Below, one piece after another: positions 1 through 11,380 of a DNA stretch of 64,000 bases. Made by a program: the position numbers and the translations under genes. The notes below the pieces were generated by a model. That model saw nothing but the letters and a program-made list of their open reading frames with translations, did no database searches and was not told the DNA's origin. The DNA lies in contig JAWQUS010000023.1 in the NCBI GenBank assembly GCA_036365455.1, positions 9,858,001 through 9,922,000 of the forward strand, given 5' to 3'. The stretch's first letter is position 1. The number at the start of each line of letters is the position of its first letter. This stretch comes from Macrosoma leucophasiata (Eukaryota > Arthropoda > Insecta > Lepidoptera > Hedylidae).

Positions 1-681
1 GGTCAATAATACGACATCAAACAAAACCTTAATAATACGGTTTCAGCTGACCCCTTATAATAGTGAGCTTTTTGTCAGTGGGCTGGTTTGCTAGCTAGAT
101 CTTTACATTTTTTATTTGAAATGTTATATGTTTTCTTGAAAAATAGCAATAAATATCCAATTTTTGTACATACTTAGCTAAGTATTAAAATATATCTGGA
201 CGGAAAGACAATGTAGCGAAAGAAACGGGACAATATTGACTTTTTAAAAATATTTTTTAAGGTTTTGGGATTGTTTTGTTTAAAATTACGACGTGTGTCG
301 GATTTTAGGATCATAGGCATAAAGTAATTTCTACGAAAAAAAAGAAAAAAATATTCGTCAAAATCAAAGTTATTCACTTAGTATAGTTCCAAGTGTAGTC
401 ACTACTTCATCACCTTCAGAAGAACTCAGTAATAGCCCTTTTATCATACATCTAATACAGATAGTCATTAAAATTTTACAATGTGAACGTCTGTATGGAC
501 GTTCATAACACATGCGAATGAATTTAAAGTTTTTTGAAGAAAAAACGGCTTCTAAGTCTGAGTCTGATTCACTCGAAGTAGCAAGTAATATTTGGCTAAA
601 TGTTCAAATCTATATTTTTTCTAAAAAGGGAAACGAACAGTTAGAAAAAGAAAGTTTTGCTTAAGAATGAAAAGAAAAGAA
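1..681. other. Intergenic, no gene seen
   Basis: AT-rich sequence with no convincing coding region. Positions 20-115 share scattered words (a GACC-CTTATA block, then GAGCTTTT and GCTGGTTTG) with 1130-1215, so both may be remnants of one old repeat. Confidence 0.4.
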
Positions 682-835
682 ACGAAGGTAGCAAACAAGC
701 ATCCAATTCACATGGATGTTCATTGATGACTACAGCCTATAGACATCTACACATAAACCAGAGGTCAAATTGCAAATGCGTTGCCTCCCCACAGACCTAA
801 ATTGTTATGTAACTTCAATAACTTAAAGCAATGCT
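682..835 (-). repeat. S1 SINE, decayed fragment
   Basis: Matches the tail half of the S1 family in antisense: a GCAAACAAGCAT block, a GACTACAGCCTATAGACAT block and an AATGCAAATGCGTTGCC block in the same order as in the better copies at 12115 and 59040. Head and poly(A) tail are missing. Confidence 0.6.
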
Positions 836-1309
836 TGTACCTACCCCGTACTACTAATGAACTGGTCACTTGACCACACGGTCATCTTCAGAACCGTATG
901 AGATAAAGAGAAATTAGTAATAAAAGCTATATTTGATTGATTTTCGATAGTCAGAGAGTTCCCTTACTATAGCTAAGTATACAGAGCACGATCGCCGACG
1001 GCCGCACAATAGAATGCGCCAGTGATCACACGAGATCTAGCGAAAACAACGGGACAATGCATATTTTGATATACTCGGGCAGATTTGTTTAATGTACCTT
1101 TTATGCATATTTATGATACCTGTCAGTTGGACTGGTAATACTGCATCAGCTGACCGCTTATAGTGATGAGCTTTTATGATTATTGCTGGTTTGTGAGGAA
1201 GATTTTTATATCTTTTACCATCTCTGCAATGGTTAGTGCTCTGCGAAACTGTTCGATATGGTGCCACCGACTCGTTTCCTACACCACACCATAATATTAC
1301 GTATTCTCT
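836..1309. other. Intergenic, old repeat remnant only
   Basis: No gene seen. Positions 1130-1215 weakly resemble 20-115. Confidence 0.35.
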
Positions 1310-1471
1310 GACCACACTACCCGCCGAAGAGAGAAGTTCCACGCTCACCGACTGGACACCTGGCAGTGGTCAACGGTGCGGTTTTCGCGGTCGTTTCTGT
1401 CCAGAACTTGCAAATTGTGGAACGAACTACCCTCTGAGGTGCTCCCTCGGTGCTATAATAAGGGGTTCTAA
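1310..1471 (+). pseudogene. Jockey/R1-like LINE ORF2 C-terminus, remnant
   Basis: One forward frame ending in a TAA at 1469-1471 reads RFSRSFLSRTCKLWNELPSE, the pattern (RFSxSFLxRTxxLWNxLPxxV) seen at the extreme C-terminus of reverse-transcriptase ORFs of jockey/R1-type LINEs, followed by the usual aromatic-asparagine-glycine end. Upstream bases continue the frame to about 1310. The rest of the LINE is absent, so this is a dead 5'-truncated fragment. The family pattern is from general knowledge; the exact clade is not resolved. Confidence 0.6.
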
Positions 1472-2265
1472 ATGGGGGGTAGGTAATCTTGGATGATAAT
1501 AATAATTTTCAATCGTAATCTTGGACCATTAAATCCAGTCATATAATTATATTTCTATAGTATTAAGAAATTGGCATTTATGTATTTTTTGTTTACTACA
1601 CAATTTATCTAAGTAATGCAATCACCATGCAATCTACAGACCATAGCAAAATCTTACCTTATATCTCCGATCTAGATTTAAATCTTATAATCACCTAAAG
1701 ATAAGCTTTAAAGGTATCACTTCATTCAGAATGCACTCCTTAATTGTTATTTATTCGTTAGCTCATTACTCGACATCTACAGACGTGCCCATTTGCCTAA
1801 CTGTCGTGTTATTTATAACGTCAGTTTAACTATAGTATCTAGAATCTTATCAGCTCTTTGAATTCACCGCATCAGAAACAAATCTAGTACAGTCACAATT
1901 GTTCGGTAAAATAAATTAACTGCTGCCAATTATGTTTGTACTACAGAGATATATATAGTATTGGTATGCATACTCTCAACTCTTTGCTATTCCTTTCACT
2001 GTCATTTTTTTTGTTCATTTTCTCTCACATTTTTAGTGAATGATATAGTTAATACTTATGTCATAATCACGGAACATTTTTTTTTATAGCAGGAATATAA
2101 TGACTTTAAAATTTTATCTAACCATAAAATATAGTAGGAGAGATACTGAACCCTCCGAATGACGTTAGCCCTGTAAGGCTAGAAATTTTTGTAGGTATTT
2201 CATAACATCCTAAGTACAAAAACCAACGCCTGGCCAGGATGAACACGTCACGTGGATTTCTGGTG
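1472..2265. other. Intergenic, nothing recognised
   Basis: AT-rich sequence without a supportable gene or repeat. Confidence 0.35.
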
Positions 2266-2385
2266 CGAAAAGTTTTTTTTTATGTAATGGAAGTGGCAAA
2301 CAAGCATGCAATTCACATTGATGTTAAGTGATGACTGCAGCCTATAGACACCCACACAAAGACCACTCCTGTGGCCTAAGGTGTT
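2266..2385 (-). repeat. S1 SINE, tail half
   Basis: Starts with a T-run and TATGTAATGGAAGTGGC, the antisense of the S1 poly(A) end, and continues through the GCAAACAAGCATGC and GATGACTGCAGCC blocks. It jumps across about 30 bases to CACTCCTGTGGCCTAAGGTG, an internal deletion relative to other copies. Confidence 0.75.
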
Positions 2386-3172
2386 ATTCTCTCCTCTCCT
2401 CTCTCTATATCAATAGCAGGCTAATTGATGTACAATTTACGTTACATGATACGCTCGATACATAATTTATTGAATTCGTCCTAACAATTTCATCGCCATG
2501 GAAACACACTTCCGTTGTCACGGAAACATCACTAGAAATGTAAACAAGACGCAACAATTATGGTCGCAAAACTATGGCTGCCAGATCTTAAATATGGAAG
2601 TAACTTTTCTCATCAGAAATCCAGATGACGTGATGGGCTGATCCTTGCCAGGCAACGGTTATCTTACTTAGCATATTATGACTCATGACCACATTAAGAT
2701 TCTAGGCTTAAAGGCGTTCCGATACTCGAAGGGTTCACTAGCTCTTGGACCAATATCTATTGCTGTTCAGTAAGCACCACTTGTCAACTTAACATTGGGC
2801 ACGGCGCCAATAATAATGTACTTTTTGAATGTTCACTGAGATATCATGTTGCGACGTTTTGACAAGGTTATCTCGTATTTCATTAGAAAAAAAATTACGT
2901 GGCTATCAATTTATATTAACTTTTTATTCTTGTGCTTATTGATTTATTATAATCAACTCCAACTCACTGCCACTGTTATTTCTCATACTGCCAACCAATT
3001 TTTTTACAGTAGCAAGAAATCTGCTTATGTCACCAATCAATTATAAAATATGAAGAGGTCTTATACATTTGCGTTTAAGTTAAGCTTAAAATCATTCGAT
3101 GCCTAGTGGACTTGATAAAGATAACGATTTGATCAACTCAGTTGATCTTTTTACTAATTTTATCAGCAAAAC

Positions 3173-3208
3173 TGATAAATGTCATGGAATAATCCATGAC
3201 ATTTATCA
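3173..3208. repeat. Perfect 16-bp hairpin, 4-nt loop
   Basis: The arm TGATAAATGTCATGGA (3173-3188) pairs completely with 3193-3208 around an ATAA loop. No terminator function is implied; it could be a relic of a small foldback element. Confidence 0.8.
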
Positions 3209-3567
3209 TGTTTAGGGAAATATAGTCAGATGCTTTCACTTCATTTACAATAAAGATAGGAAATAGGATAGCCAGGTTTATAAAATTCCCCGCCAAAAAA
3301 AAGTTTATAAAGTTATGTGCTACCTAAATTCTAACACCTCTGCGATCTATTACGAGATCCTAGCTAAGTACTCTCTAAGAAGAAAATTTGCAGAGGTGTT
3401 GCCTAGGTGATACAATATGGGGTTCTTCAAAAATGGCGCCAAAAGAGTCCTTCAGGGTTGGCAGCGCGTTGGCAATTCCCCTGGTGTTGCAAATATACAT
3501 AGGCGACGTTAATCACTATCCATCAGGTGCACCGTTCACTAGTCTGACAATATTTTAACATAAAAAA

Positions 3568-3610
3568 CATGGAAGTAAAATGAGCGCCTATTTGTAATTT
3601 TACTTCCATG
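3568..3610. repeat. 14-bp inverted repeat
   Basis: CATGGAAGTAAAAT at 3568-3581 is exactly inverted at 3597-3610, with a 15-base spacer; the pairing continues outward into A/T runs with one offset. Confidence 0.75.
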
Positions 3611-4114
3611 GTTTTCTTACAAAGCCCGATTGAATCACATTCCAAATATGTGTAATTTGAAAAGCGTCATTTTATCGCATCAATATAGAAGCTTAGTGTG
3701 CAGAATGTGGGCGGTCTATTTTCTTAAGCAATTTATGCGTTCGGCATCTTTGTGGCCGATCATTGCTGAGCGACGTGCTAACAAAATCAGTGATAATGTA
3801 AGTAATGGCCATTGATAATTTACTGCAATCTATATTCCAGAAACGCTATTTGCGACGATGATCTTACCACTGATTCATTTAATTGGCAATTCAATTCAGT
3901 TTGCCATTCGTGGTTTGGCAGATAGGCGCGGTACGGCGTTTGTTGACTATCGGAATGGGTGCTACTGTTCATGATTCTGATTGATTTTATTATTATTACC
4001 ACTCTTATGCTTGAGGTCTCAAGCTGGGTAAGGAAGCAAGATATAGGGTTTCGTTTCGCGTTTTTTGTTGAGTCACAATATGAAAAAAAAACATGACTGG
4101 AAATTCGTGGTATA

Positions 4115-4280
4115 GATTCCAAGAGGCGCGCATGGCCCGGCGGCTGGTGTAGATCATAAGCGATCTACTCGGTGAAGCACAACGGGCGCGGTCGGGTGGT
4201 GTGATGGGTGACCGCTAGTGGCAAATAAAATGCGCGTTTTCGTGCTTCGGAGGGCACGTTAAGCAGTCGATCCCGGATTA
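4115..4280 (+). repeat. S5: 5S rRNA-derived SINE head
   Basis: The stretch from about 4170 to 4220 (GAAGCACAACGGGCGCGGTC, then GATGGGTGACCGC) follows the internal promoter region of 5S rRNA, which in animals reads close to AAGTTAAGCAACG, GGGCGCGGT and GGATGGGTGACCGC. It is followed by a GTGCTTCGGAGGGCACG hairpin and then ATTATTATTATT. The same order is found in antisense at 30724-31095. This is a SINE head using a 5S-type pol III promoter, not a 5S gene: the first 40 bases do not match 5S. Confidence 0.65.
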
Positions 4281-4334
4281 TTATTATTCTAAGAGGGATA
4301 CTGTTAGATCTACTTTTCTGGATTGAAGAGCAGG

Positions 4335-4445
4335 TCTCTAATGTGAATGATCTGACTGCTCCCAGTGGTTGCAACTTGATCGTGCAGCGTGGGCTGACCC
4401 ATCACAAAGTGAACCGACGACCTGTTTAAGGTCGCGGGCAGTCGA
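4335..4445 (+). pseudogene. RTE-like LINE C-terminal remnant
   Basis: The block GAACCGACGACCTGTTTAAG then GTCGCGGGCAGTCGATAAATGAGG aligns with the better copy at 18190-18340, which encodes the TDDLVKVAGNR motif typical of RTE-type LINE C-termini. Frames are broken. Confidence 0.45.
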
Positions 4446-4484
4446 TAAATGAGGTCGACTCAGAACTATCCTAAACAATTTAAG

Positions 4485-4692
4485 CTGGATACTGCGAAGC
4501 CATTTGGTCCAGCAGTGTATGACGACCGTTTTAGCCGAAGCTCTCGGATTCAATCCCTGTACCAGGACAGATATTTGTATGGCCTACAGATATTTGTTTC
4601 GGGTCTGGGTGTTTTGTATGTGTTCTGTGTGAAGAATAGCACCCACGACCCAGATTTATACCTAGTGTAGGGGACTGTGAGTGTAAGCGTAT
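4485..4692 (+). repeat. S2 tRNA-headed SINE
   Basis: It carries a decayed B box (GATTCAATCCC), then the family body ACAGATATTTGTTTCGGGTC, a TGT-rich stretch and the end GTGAGTGTAAGCGTATT. Compared with the 6186 and 15095 copies, the A box region is eroded. Confidence 0.75.
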
Positions 4693-5526
4693 TATATAAT
4701 ATATTAAAGGTACCTACTTATCACTTTTAATATGCTGCGATCTTTATTTCATTAAGTAACACCAAGAATTATTAAATATGATCATTGGGCATTTAGACCA
4801 GCCGGTAGCAAATGCAATCCTTTGGCTTTGCAAGCATATTTCATATTTGCTCACTTCGTCTCCATTGTATATTGTCAAAGAACGTAAATAACGTTTGAAT
4901 ACTACAATTATTTAAAATCACTTAAAATCTTCTTTAATTTGACGATGTAGAAGAACTACCAGGAACAGTTAATATTCTAAATTCCTAAGTAAAGCTATTG
5001 GGACTAGGTCTATAGAAATGGCTTAAAAATATATCAATAAGAGAGAAACCTAGACTACAAGATAAATACAAAACCGCTTCATTAAAACAGCATAATTAAG
5101 TGTTACCGATGCCAGTTCGCTGTATATTTACTACAAAACTTATGTAATGACTAATAATATACACTACTGACTAGTTACTATTAATCTACCGACTACCAGA
5201 TTAATAGCAAGACCTCTGGATTAGCATACTGATGCGAAAATAAACAGTAAGAGGACACAAACAAGAATTATAGTGACATTTAAGATTTAATCAACATTCG
5301 CGTTTGAAAGATTGATTTGGTTGAGTCTTGCAAGCTTTGCGGAAGTTTGAACTGAGAATTTGATTAACAATGGGGCTTTTATTTTTTTGCAAAATAAGAT
5401 AGAGGTAACCAGGATGCATGCATAGCTTTAATTACCACTGTATACATCTTTATATATACGTAAGCAGTGACTAAGAAGGAATCCGACTCGCCCATTGAGA
5501 AATCTGCAGTAATAAATGCCTAACTA
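4693..5526. other. Intergenic, nothing recognised
   Basis: AT-rich; no gene or known repeat seen. Confidence 0.35.
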
Positions 5527-5780
5527 GCATAGTTGGTAATAGATGGCGCTGCTGCTACCATAAAGCAATGCAATAGATGTGAAGGAAAGATTTGACAAAT
5601 CGGGCAGGGCTTCAGTAGCTCAATTGGAAGAGTGGCTGGACTAGATTCCCAGTAGGTCGCGAGTTCGAGCCTCGCCTGAAGTCAAATTTTTCTTTCCATT
5701 TTTCTTTAAAAATAAAATATATTTCACAAGCATGTGTTAATGCGAAATAATATAAAACAATTAGTAACAAATAAGTACAT
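5527..5780 (+). repeat. S4 repeat with complete tRNA-like head
   Basis: A leader (AGATGGCGCTGCTGCTACCA, then GGAAAGATTTGACAAATCGG) precedes a 73-base tRNA-like unit at about 5610-5683 with D arm TAGCTCAATTGGAAGAG and T arm GCGAGTTCGAGCCTCGC. A body with TTTCTTTCCATTTTTC and AATGCGAAATAATATAAAAC follows. The same leader, head and body recur at 42125-42335 (-) and 42340-42540 (+), so this is a repeat family, not a single tRNA gene. Confidence 0.75.
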
Positions 5781-6185
5781 CCAGAAATATTTGACTGGAT
5801 GTTCACTACTATCATTTTCGCCAACTTGATTACTTTATTTTTTCATAGTCTTTCTTTGTCTTTCTTGCATGAAAGACAAAGAAAGACAAAGTATGCATAG
5901 TGTGTAAGTAATTTGCTAACATAGACTGAATAGTATTATTTAACTTGGTTGTTTGATAAATTGGGCAACTTTTAATTCGCAAAGTCACTTACGGCCTTAT
6001 CAGAATAACAGCGCTGCACTGCCAGTTACAGCAATTGGCGGAGATGGGTGCCACTTTTTACCTGTTCTTTTATACTGTTTTTCTCTATTTCACTTATTTT
6101 GGACGTATTGTGTGTATCAATAAATAAACTATTTATTTCTTATTCCTTTCGATAGTTACACAATTGCATGCTTATTCGCCAGCAT
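5781..6185. other. Intergenic with a hairpin
   Basis: No gene seen. The only structure is the hairpin at 5850-5885. Confidence 0.35.
5850..5885. repeat. Perfect 15-bp hairpin, 6-nt loop
   Basis: CTTTCTTTGTCTTTC (5850-5864) is exactly inverted at 5871-5885 around TTGCAT. Confidence 0.8.
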
Positions 6186-6392
6186 TGTTGTTGTTGACGT
6201 CCCGGTTACAGATGACCGTTTGATTCGAAGGGTCGCGGGTTCGATCCCCGCACCGGGACAAATATTTTCATGGCCTAAAGATATTTGTTTCGGGTCTGGA
6301 TGTTTGTATATGTGTTGCATGTGTACAACGGCACCCACGACTCAGGTTTATACCTACTGTGAGGCTGTGAGCGTAAGCGTATTGCATTGTAT
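6186..6392 (+). repeat. S2 tRNA-headed SINE
   Basis: It carries a pol III type B box GGGTTCGATCCCC, followed by GCACCGGGAC and the family body, ending near GTGAGCGTAAGCGTATT. The A box region is partly decayed. Confidence 0.8.
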
Positions 6393-7059
6393 TGTACCAT
6401 GATGATATAAAAAATGTAAGAAGTCTAGAATCTGGGTAAATGGAACTCCCCGTGACCTGTTTGACAATAGCTTCACCGCAACCGCAATTGACGTCGGTTT
6501 GACCTTTCACTCAGACATTGGATCTAGATCGTTCTAGTCGTAATTGAAATAATAGAATTAGATAATACATTGTGTGGAGATTAACGACAACTACTTATAT
6601 CGGTACAAAAACGCGAAAATGCTACGACCCGTGAAATGCAGTATTCAGCCGAGCCAGAATAGTGTTGAAATTATAAAACCCGCAAAGTGCATGTCGGGAC
6701 ACGTACAATGTAGAGTTCTGTTTCTCAGTAATTTTTTAGTCAAATTACCTTAAATAAAATGAGTGTTCACGTAAATGAAAACCTATATAAATGCAGCCTG
6801 TAACAAATGAAATTTTCATTACTGGCCAGTCACATTCTGCGGGACAGTCCCGCATTCCCACAGTCGCTGTTACGTATTGAAAGAGCGTCCTACAATGTCC
6901 CGCAAAACGTTGGATGGATCCCGCAATGTCTTACATTTTTGTCATCAAGTCGGAACGCATCACCAAGTCAGACAGACTGAGCTCAGCGTCGCACTGCAAG
7001 GCAGGAGACACAAATTCCAGACTTGAGTAGACTCAAAACTATTAAGTATGTATTTTACT
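6393..7059. other. Intergenic, nothing recognised
   Basis: No gene or family repeat identified. Confidence 0.35.
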
Positions 7060-7548
7060 GGTGGTAAGTAGAGTTCCATTGCAAGAACTCGAGGACATAG
7101 GCACCGCATTACCTAATATATCAGCAGCCAAATGGTAGTCAGTACCACAGTACAAATATGAACAGTGTGGAGACTACGTACAAAACCTTGAAACGTCACA
7201 CTCACACAAACATGCGCATCGACGATACCTCTAAGCGGTTCTCGCGATGCTGCAGTACTGAGTCACTTGCTACATCGAGCGTCGATAAGCATGTTTGTAT
7301 TAGTGTGCCGTTTCGAACGTTTTGTACGTAGTTTCCGTACTGTTCATATTTGTACTGTGTCAGTACTATCTTGTTCCGGTGACATGGTAATGTATGGCCC
7401 CGTAATAACTATCACAGAGCCATAACAATTTAGGTCTCAGGGATGGCAACGCATCTGCATTTTGACCTCTGGTTTTTATGTATATGTCTATAGGCTGCAG
7501 TCATGATTTAACATCAATGTGCTACATGCTTGTTTGCCTCCTTACATA
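7060..7548 (+). repeat. S1 SINE, split by a MITE
   Basis: Reads head to tail on this strand: GGTGGTAAGTAGAGTT head, GGCACCGCATTACC, CAGCCAAATGGTAG, then after an inserted 214-bp element TTGTTCCGGTGACATGG, CTCAGGGATGGCAACGCATC, ATAGGCTGCAGTCATGA and the 3' end near ACATATATAAAAAAA. The family is SINE-like because better copies have a tRNA-like A box (20337) and a poly(A) tail (59575). Confidence 0.75.
7146..7359. mobile_element. 214-bp MITE with ~79-bp inverted repeats
   Basis: The ends are CACAGTACAAATATGAACAG and its inverse. The arms at 7146-7224 and 7280-7359 match over about 79 positions with roughly a dozen differences. TCAGTAC is present on both sides (7139-7145 and 7360-7366), a 7-bp target duplication. 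It sits inside an S1 SINE, whose halves align to unbroken copies elsewhere, so the boundaries are well fixed. No coding capacity; superfamily not determined. Confidence 0.85.
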
Positions 7549-8100
7549 TATAAAAAAATAGTTTCCAAATTACAAAAAGTTACAGAAGTTCGGATCTCTG
7601 TCCCCATTCCCGCTTTTTCACTAAATTCCCGCATTCGGTTCCCAAAAACTTGGCTGCCTTACCACGACTGGACATCTATAATCATTACGAATAACTGTCA
7701 AGCTTAATGCGTTCTTTTTAGCCAATGGTAATATAATACCATTAAGCCACTAACAATAAAGACATCTGCAGTTTGCGAAATCATAATAAGTAGGAAACCA
7801 CATTATTTTCCAACAAATCATCACTATAAAAAGGAATTTGGACCATAATTCTTGTTAACGTTGCATTTCTTTTCATAGAAACTCAGTTTATTGTCCAGAT
7901 AATTAGTATCTCAATTTAATAACACACATATTTCACTTCAACAAAGCGTTGACATTCGTTGTATTGATTTATTATCTGCGTATTCATTCGTGATTATGTT
8001 CAAAACGTTGCAGATTCGAGGATATGATATAGATATTTAATGTTTTATCTGTATGAATGAACAGTTTTTCTTCACTGACAAAAATCTATCTTCTTCTAAC
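7549..8100. other. Intergenic, nothing recognised
   Basis: No gene or family repeat identified. Confidence 0.35.
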
Positions 8101-8320
8101 TTCTTTGACGACCCGGTTAGTCCAGTGGTGTGAGACAACCGTTTGACTCGAAGGGTCGCGGGTTCAATCCGCGCACCGAGACAAATATTTGTATGACTTA
8201 CAGATATTTGTTTCGGGTCTGGGTGTTTTTGCATGTGTTGTATGTGTACAACGGCATCCACGACACAGGTTTAAATAATACCTAATGTGGAACTGTGAGT
8301 GTAAGCGTATTTTTTTTTAT
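8101..8320 (+). repeat. S2 tRNA-headed SINE, near complete
   Basis: The A box region GACCCGGTTAGTCCAGTGG and B box GGGTTCAATCC are 50-60 bases apart as in tRNA genes, followed by the family body and a T-rich end after GTGAGTGTAAGCGTATT. Confidence 0.85.
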
Positions 8321-8373
8321 TTTAATTCAGTATCATATAAACATGAAAATATAAAAATAACAATTTTTTGTAC

Positions 8374-8466
8374 TAGCTGTGCTCACGACTTCGTCCGCGC
8401 AGATACTGAACAATAATTATATTAATAAATTCGCCGCGGACGAAGTCGCGAGCACAGCTTGTCAAA
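8374..8466. repeat. Short palindromic repeat (GACTTCGTC ends)
   Basis: CTAGCTGTGCTCACGACTTC at the left is inverted at the right (GACGAAGTCGCGAGCACAGC) with a spacer of about 40 bases. Related palindromes occur at 50993-51072 and 61821-61912. Confidence 0.7.
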
Positions 8467-9455
8467 TTAAATACGTTTAAAAGTTTTGATGCAGTGCTTG
8501 AAGTAAATTTTTAAATTAACATTAGTTACTTCTTTTTCCTTAAGCCGATATTGACGAAAGAAGCTTTGACAACGCTATTTTCAACAGAACTATTCTCCAA
8601 AAGTATCAGGAACTATGGAACTTATCCGCATGCAAATAGAACTCCAGATTTTACATGATCTGCATAGTTTACGGACATATTCTAACCTAACTTTATCAAC
8701 TTGCGTCGATTTCAAAAACGTTTAATCGTCATAAGTCGGTCCTACATTAAACTAAGGATAGAAAAAGACCAAAGGAGAGATTAGCAACACTTTAGCTAAA
8801 ATACGTTTATGAATAAGAGAAAATATTTAATTATGTTGGTTCCCTAAATTTCCAAAAAGTTTTCATTAAATGTACCTGTACTTACTTGAAGAGCCACTTG
8901 TAACAAATTCTTGTTTTTAAGCAAAATGGACATTATGGACACCTTATTTTCAAGATACGACCAATCATGTTTTGTTCCCCGTGTCTACTCTTATTTACCT
9001 CAATGGTGAAGTTTTTTGGCACCGTCATTACAAAAAAATGCCAGCGTACATCATAAAAACATCCTTCGACTTATAGAAGTATTATTATAAATAACAAAAC
9101 AAAAAATACCATCGATTATCATATCGGAGTCAGATATGGACAATCGTTAAAATCTCCAGATAATATAATGTCGGCGCGAGACAACCATGGAATGAGAACT
9201 ATTGTTCGATATCCCCGCCTGTTTTAGCATCCTCGAATGTTAGGGTTGTAGACAGCACAATGAGGGTAACACAACACACTGTTGGATAGATAAGCGATAA
9301 TATTCATCTATTCAGATTATATCGACGTCTACAACGCATTGTGACTAGGTACTCTTTCTTTGGTACTGTGACAGTTGGCGCAGTTGGTATTATCTAGGTT
9401 TAAATTGCATGACGTTACATGTTAATGAGCATATTAAAATGAGTGTAATTTATTT
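8467..9455. other. Intergenic, nothing recognised
   Basis: No gene or family repeat identified. Confidence 0.35.
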
Positions 9456-9800
9456 TAACTGCTGCGGTAGCCTAGTGGTAGCAGGCCTTTACTACTACGC
9501 TGAGGTCCTGGTTTCGATTCCCGTGTTATCAGAGATAATGGTGTAAAGTCCTTTATATCTGGTTCTATTGGGATTTTTCCATTTTCTGGATTTTTCCCAG
9601 TATCTCGAAGTTTGGTAATGTGCCCGGAGATGTCAACAGGCTCGCCACCTGTTACATGGGCCAAAACGTAACCGGCGAATCGGGGATGTTTGCATGTATA
9701 TTTGAATGCATGCATTTACATCTGCCTACTTCGGGGATAACAGGCGTGAAGTTACGTAATTTATTTTCACTTTTTTATACTTTTAAGTCTTTTGTCGGCG
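9456..9800 (+). repeat. S3 tRNA-headed SINE
   Basis: The head GGTAGCCTAGTGGTAGCAGG (A box) and GGTTTCGATTCCC (B box) are followed by TTATCAGAGATAATGGTG, GGGATTTTTCC, a GCCCGGAGATGTCAACAGG block and a tail with TTCGGGGATAACAGGCG. About 310-340 bp. Partial copies lie at 11966, 30612, 42712, 58232 and 60052. Confidence 0.8.
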
Positions 9801-10879
9801 TCGGGACGTGACGACCCCACCGCCCACAAGTGAAAGAATCTTTAATGGAAGAAAATTCATCCGATAGCGCAGTCAGTCAACCGAACAATGGCGGTCAAAC
9901 CATTCCATGGGGCGGTAGTAAGTACAATAACGCAGGGCAGCAGCGTCCTACGATAGAACTACCGCCACTGCGATCGCCTATCCGCAAGCCAAGCGTGGCG
10001 ATTTTGGCATATCTCCCTTGTTGGAGAGGCTTTCGTTCAGCAGTGAACGTCTTATACGGCTGAAATGATGACACTTTCAGGGAAGTAAAAATAGCACAGA
10101 TAGGTGATCTGTGAGAAATACAATGAAATTGAATCATTTAACACTTACCCATTTTTACCATTAACATAAGTATAACACCTGGCGTGAAGATACATACATA
10201 AAGTACCAACACATTAGCATGTACCTACTTATAGATGATCGTCAAAACCATAGAACAAGATAAACGACACCACACAAAGGAATAGATACCGGAAATGTAG
10301 TAATAACGTGCAGAGGCCTCCTTACAGACGATGACTATGTGAAACTTAACAATTCGTAACACATACTTCAAACAATGAACCATGGACAGACAGAAGGGTA
10401 ACAAACATTTTCATTAGTAAACTCGAGAGGTACAGAAATTGTCAGCGATGATAACTGCACTCGATGAACTAAGCATAACTCATTCGATTAAACCGTTGGT
10501 TTACCGTACGCCTGCGGGTAAGTTTTAAGCCGAGAATATTATATTTACCATTTGTTTTTGAGCTTTGTTTAGTAACAAATATCAAGACTGTAAATGTCTT
10601 ATTAAAATGGCAGTTGGAACGTTGCTTTTTTCAATGGCCAAAGCTATCTCTGTTACGGCAAGTGTTAATCTTATTTTAATTTGACTAATTACTGCATTAA
10701 TTGGACGAAATGTAGTGAACTGTGGCGAGCGTAGGGCACTATTGGAAGTGGGGACAAGAATTATGAGAACGGCATTATAGATACCTCATTGTTGTTTGAT
10801 TATTATGAACTATGTATTATAATTGTCATTCGTCATCGTCCTAACAATTAACGTGTGGTCCTAACAACTAGCGATGGTA
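9801..10879. other. Intergenic, nothing recognised
   Basis: Several short open frames overlap around 9830-10140 on both strands; codon patterns are not convincing and no domain is recognisable. Confidence 0.35.
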
Positions 10880-11195
10880 ATTAATGAGTTTTTCTCAGAT
10901 CATATTGGCCTTAGGAACTTTGCCGGTCAATGACTCTTTTTCTTTTCTCTTTACTCTTTGTTATCAGTTTGTAAAGGGGAAATGAGACATTCTACTGATA
11001 TACTTTTACATTAGTTTATTACATTTAGTTTTATCTTAGTGATATTCTTGACTTTACATATATTTTTTATCTTGTTGACATGTATATCAATTGTTATTCG
11101 CTTTAATTTATTTTGTTTGTTTTTGACGTGTCATAAGAGGTGCCTGTCACCCTAAATGAATAAATGAGTTTCTGATTCTGATTCTGATATTTCTC
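10880..11195 (+). repeat. L2 LINE 3' tail
   Basis: It shares GAACTTTGCCGGTCAATGAC, TTGTTATTCGCTTTAAT and an AAATGAATAAATGAG end with 44320-44640, and terminates in a short GATTCT tandem array. A simple tandem end after a poly(A)-signal-like AATAAA is typical of LINE 3' UTRs. No coding part present. Confidence 0.65.
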
Positions 11196-11380
11196 GTTAA
11201 TTTCATAAGCATGTGAATTCGTGAGTCTTAGCATGCTTATTGCTATTGCCATGCTATTTGCTAATATGGTAATAATAGATACCTAATGAAGTTATGATTT
11301 CTGTTACTAAGCAAATTAATTGATATTAAGGAGTGCCACACTAATTCTTATTAAAAAATCCCACGCATTCATTCAATATA
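11196..11380. other. Intergenic
   Basis: Nothing recognised. Confidence 0.3.

Larger units (their letters stand above)
2386..4114. other. Intergenic with two hairpins
   Basis: No gene seen. It contains a 16-bp hairpin at 3173-3208, a 14-bp inverted repeat at 3568-3610 and a short 11-bp inverted repeat (AACACCTCTGC, about 3338 and 3392). Short open frames here look like chance. Confidence 0.4.

Noticed and set aside
4170..4225. 5S rRNA gene
   Set aside because: Only the internal promoter region resembles 5S; the first part and the 3' end differ, and the unit recurs with a LINE tail.
9830..10137. Overlapping frames on both strands (77 and 80 codons)
   Set aside because: Neither shows a family motif; the GC rise in the segment explains the lack of stops.
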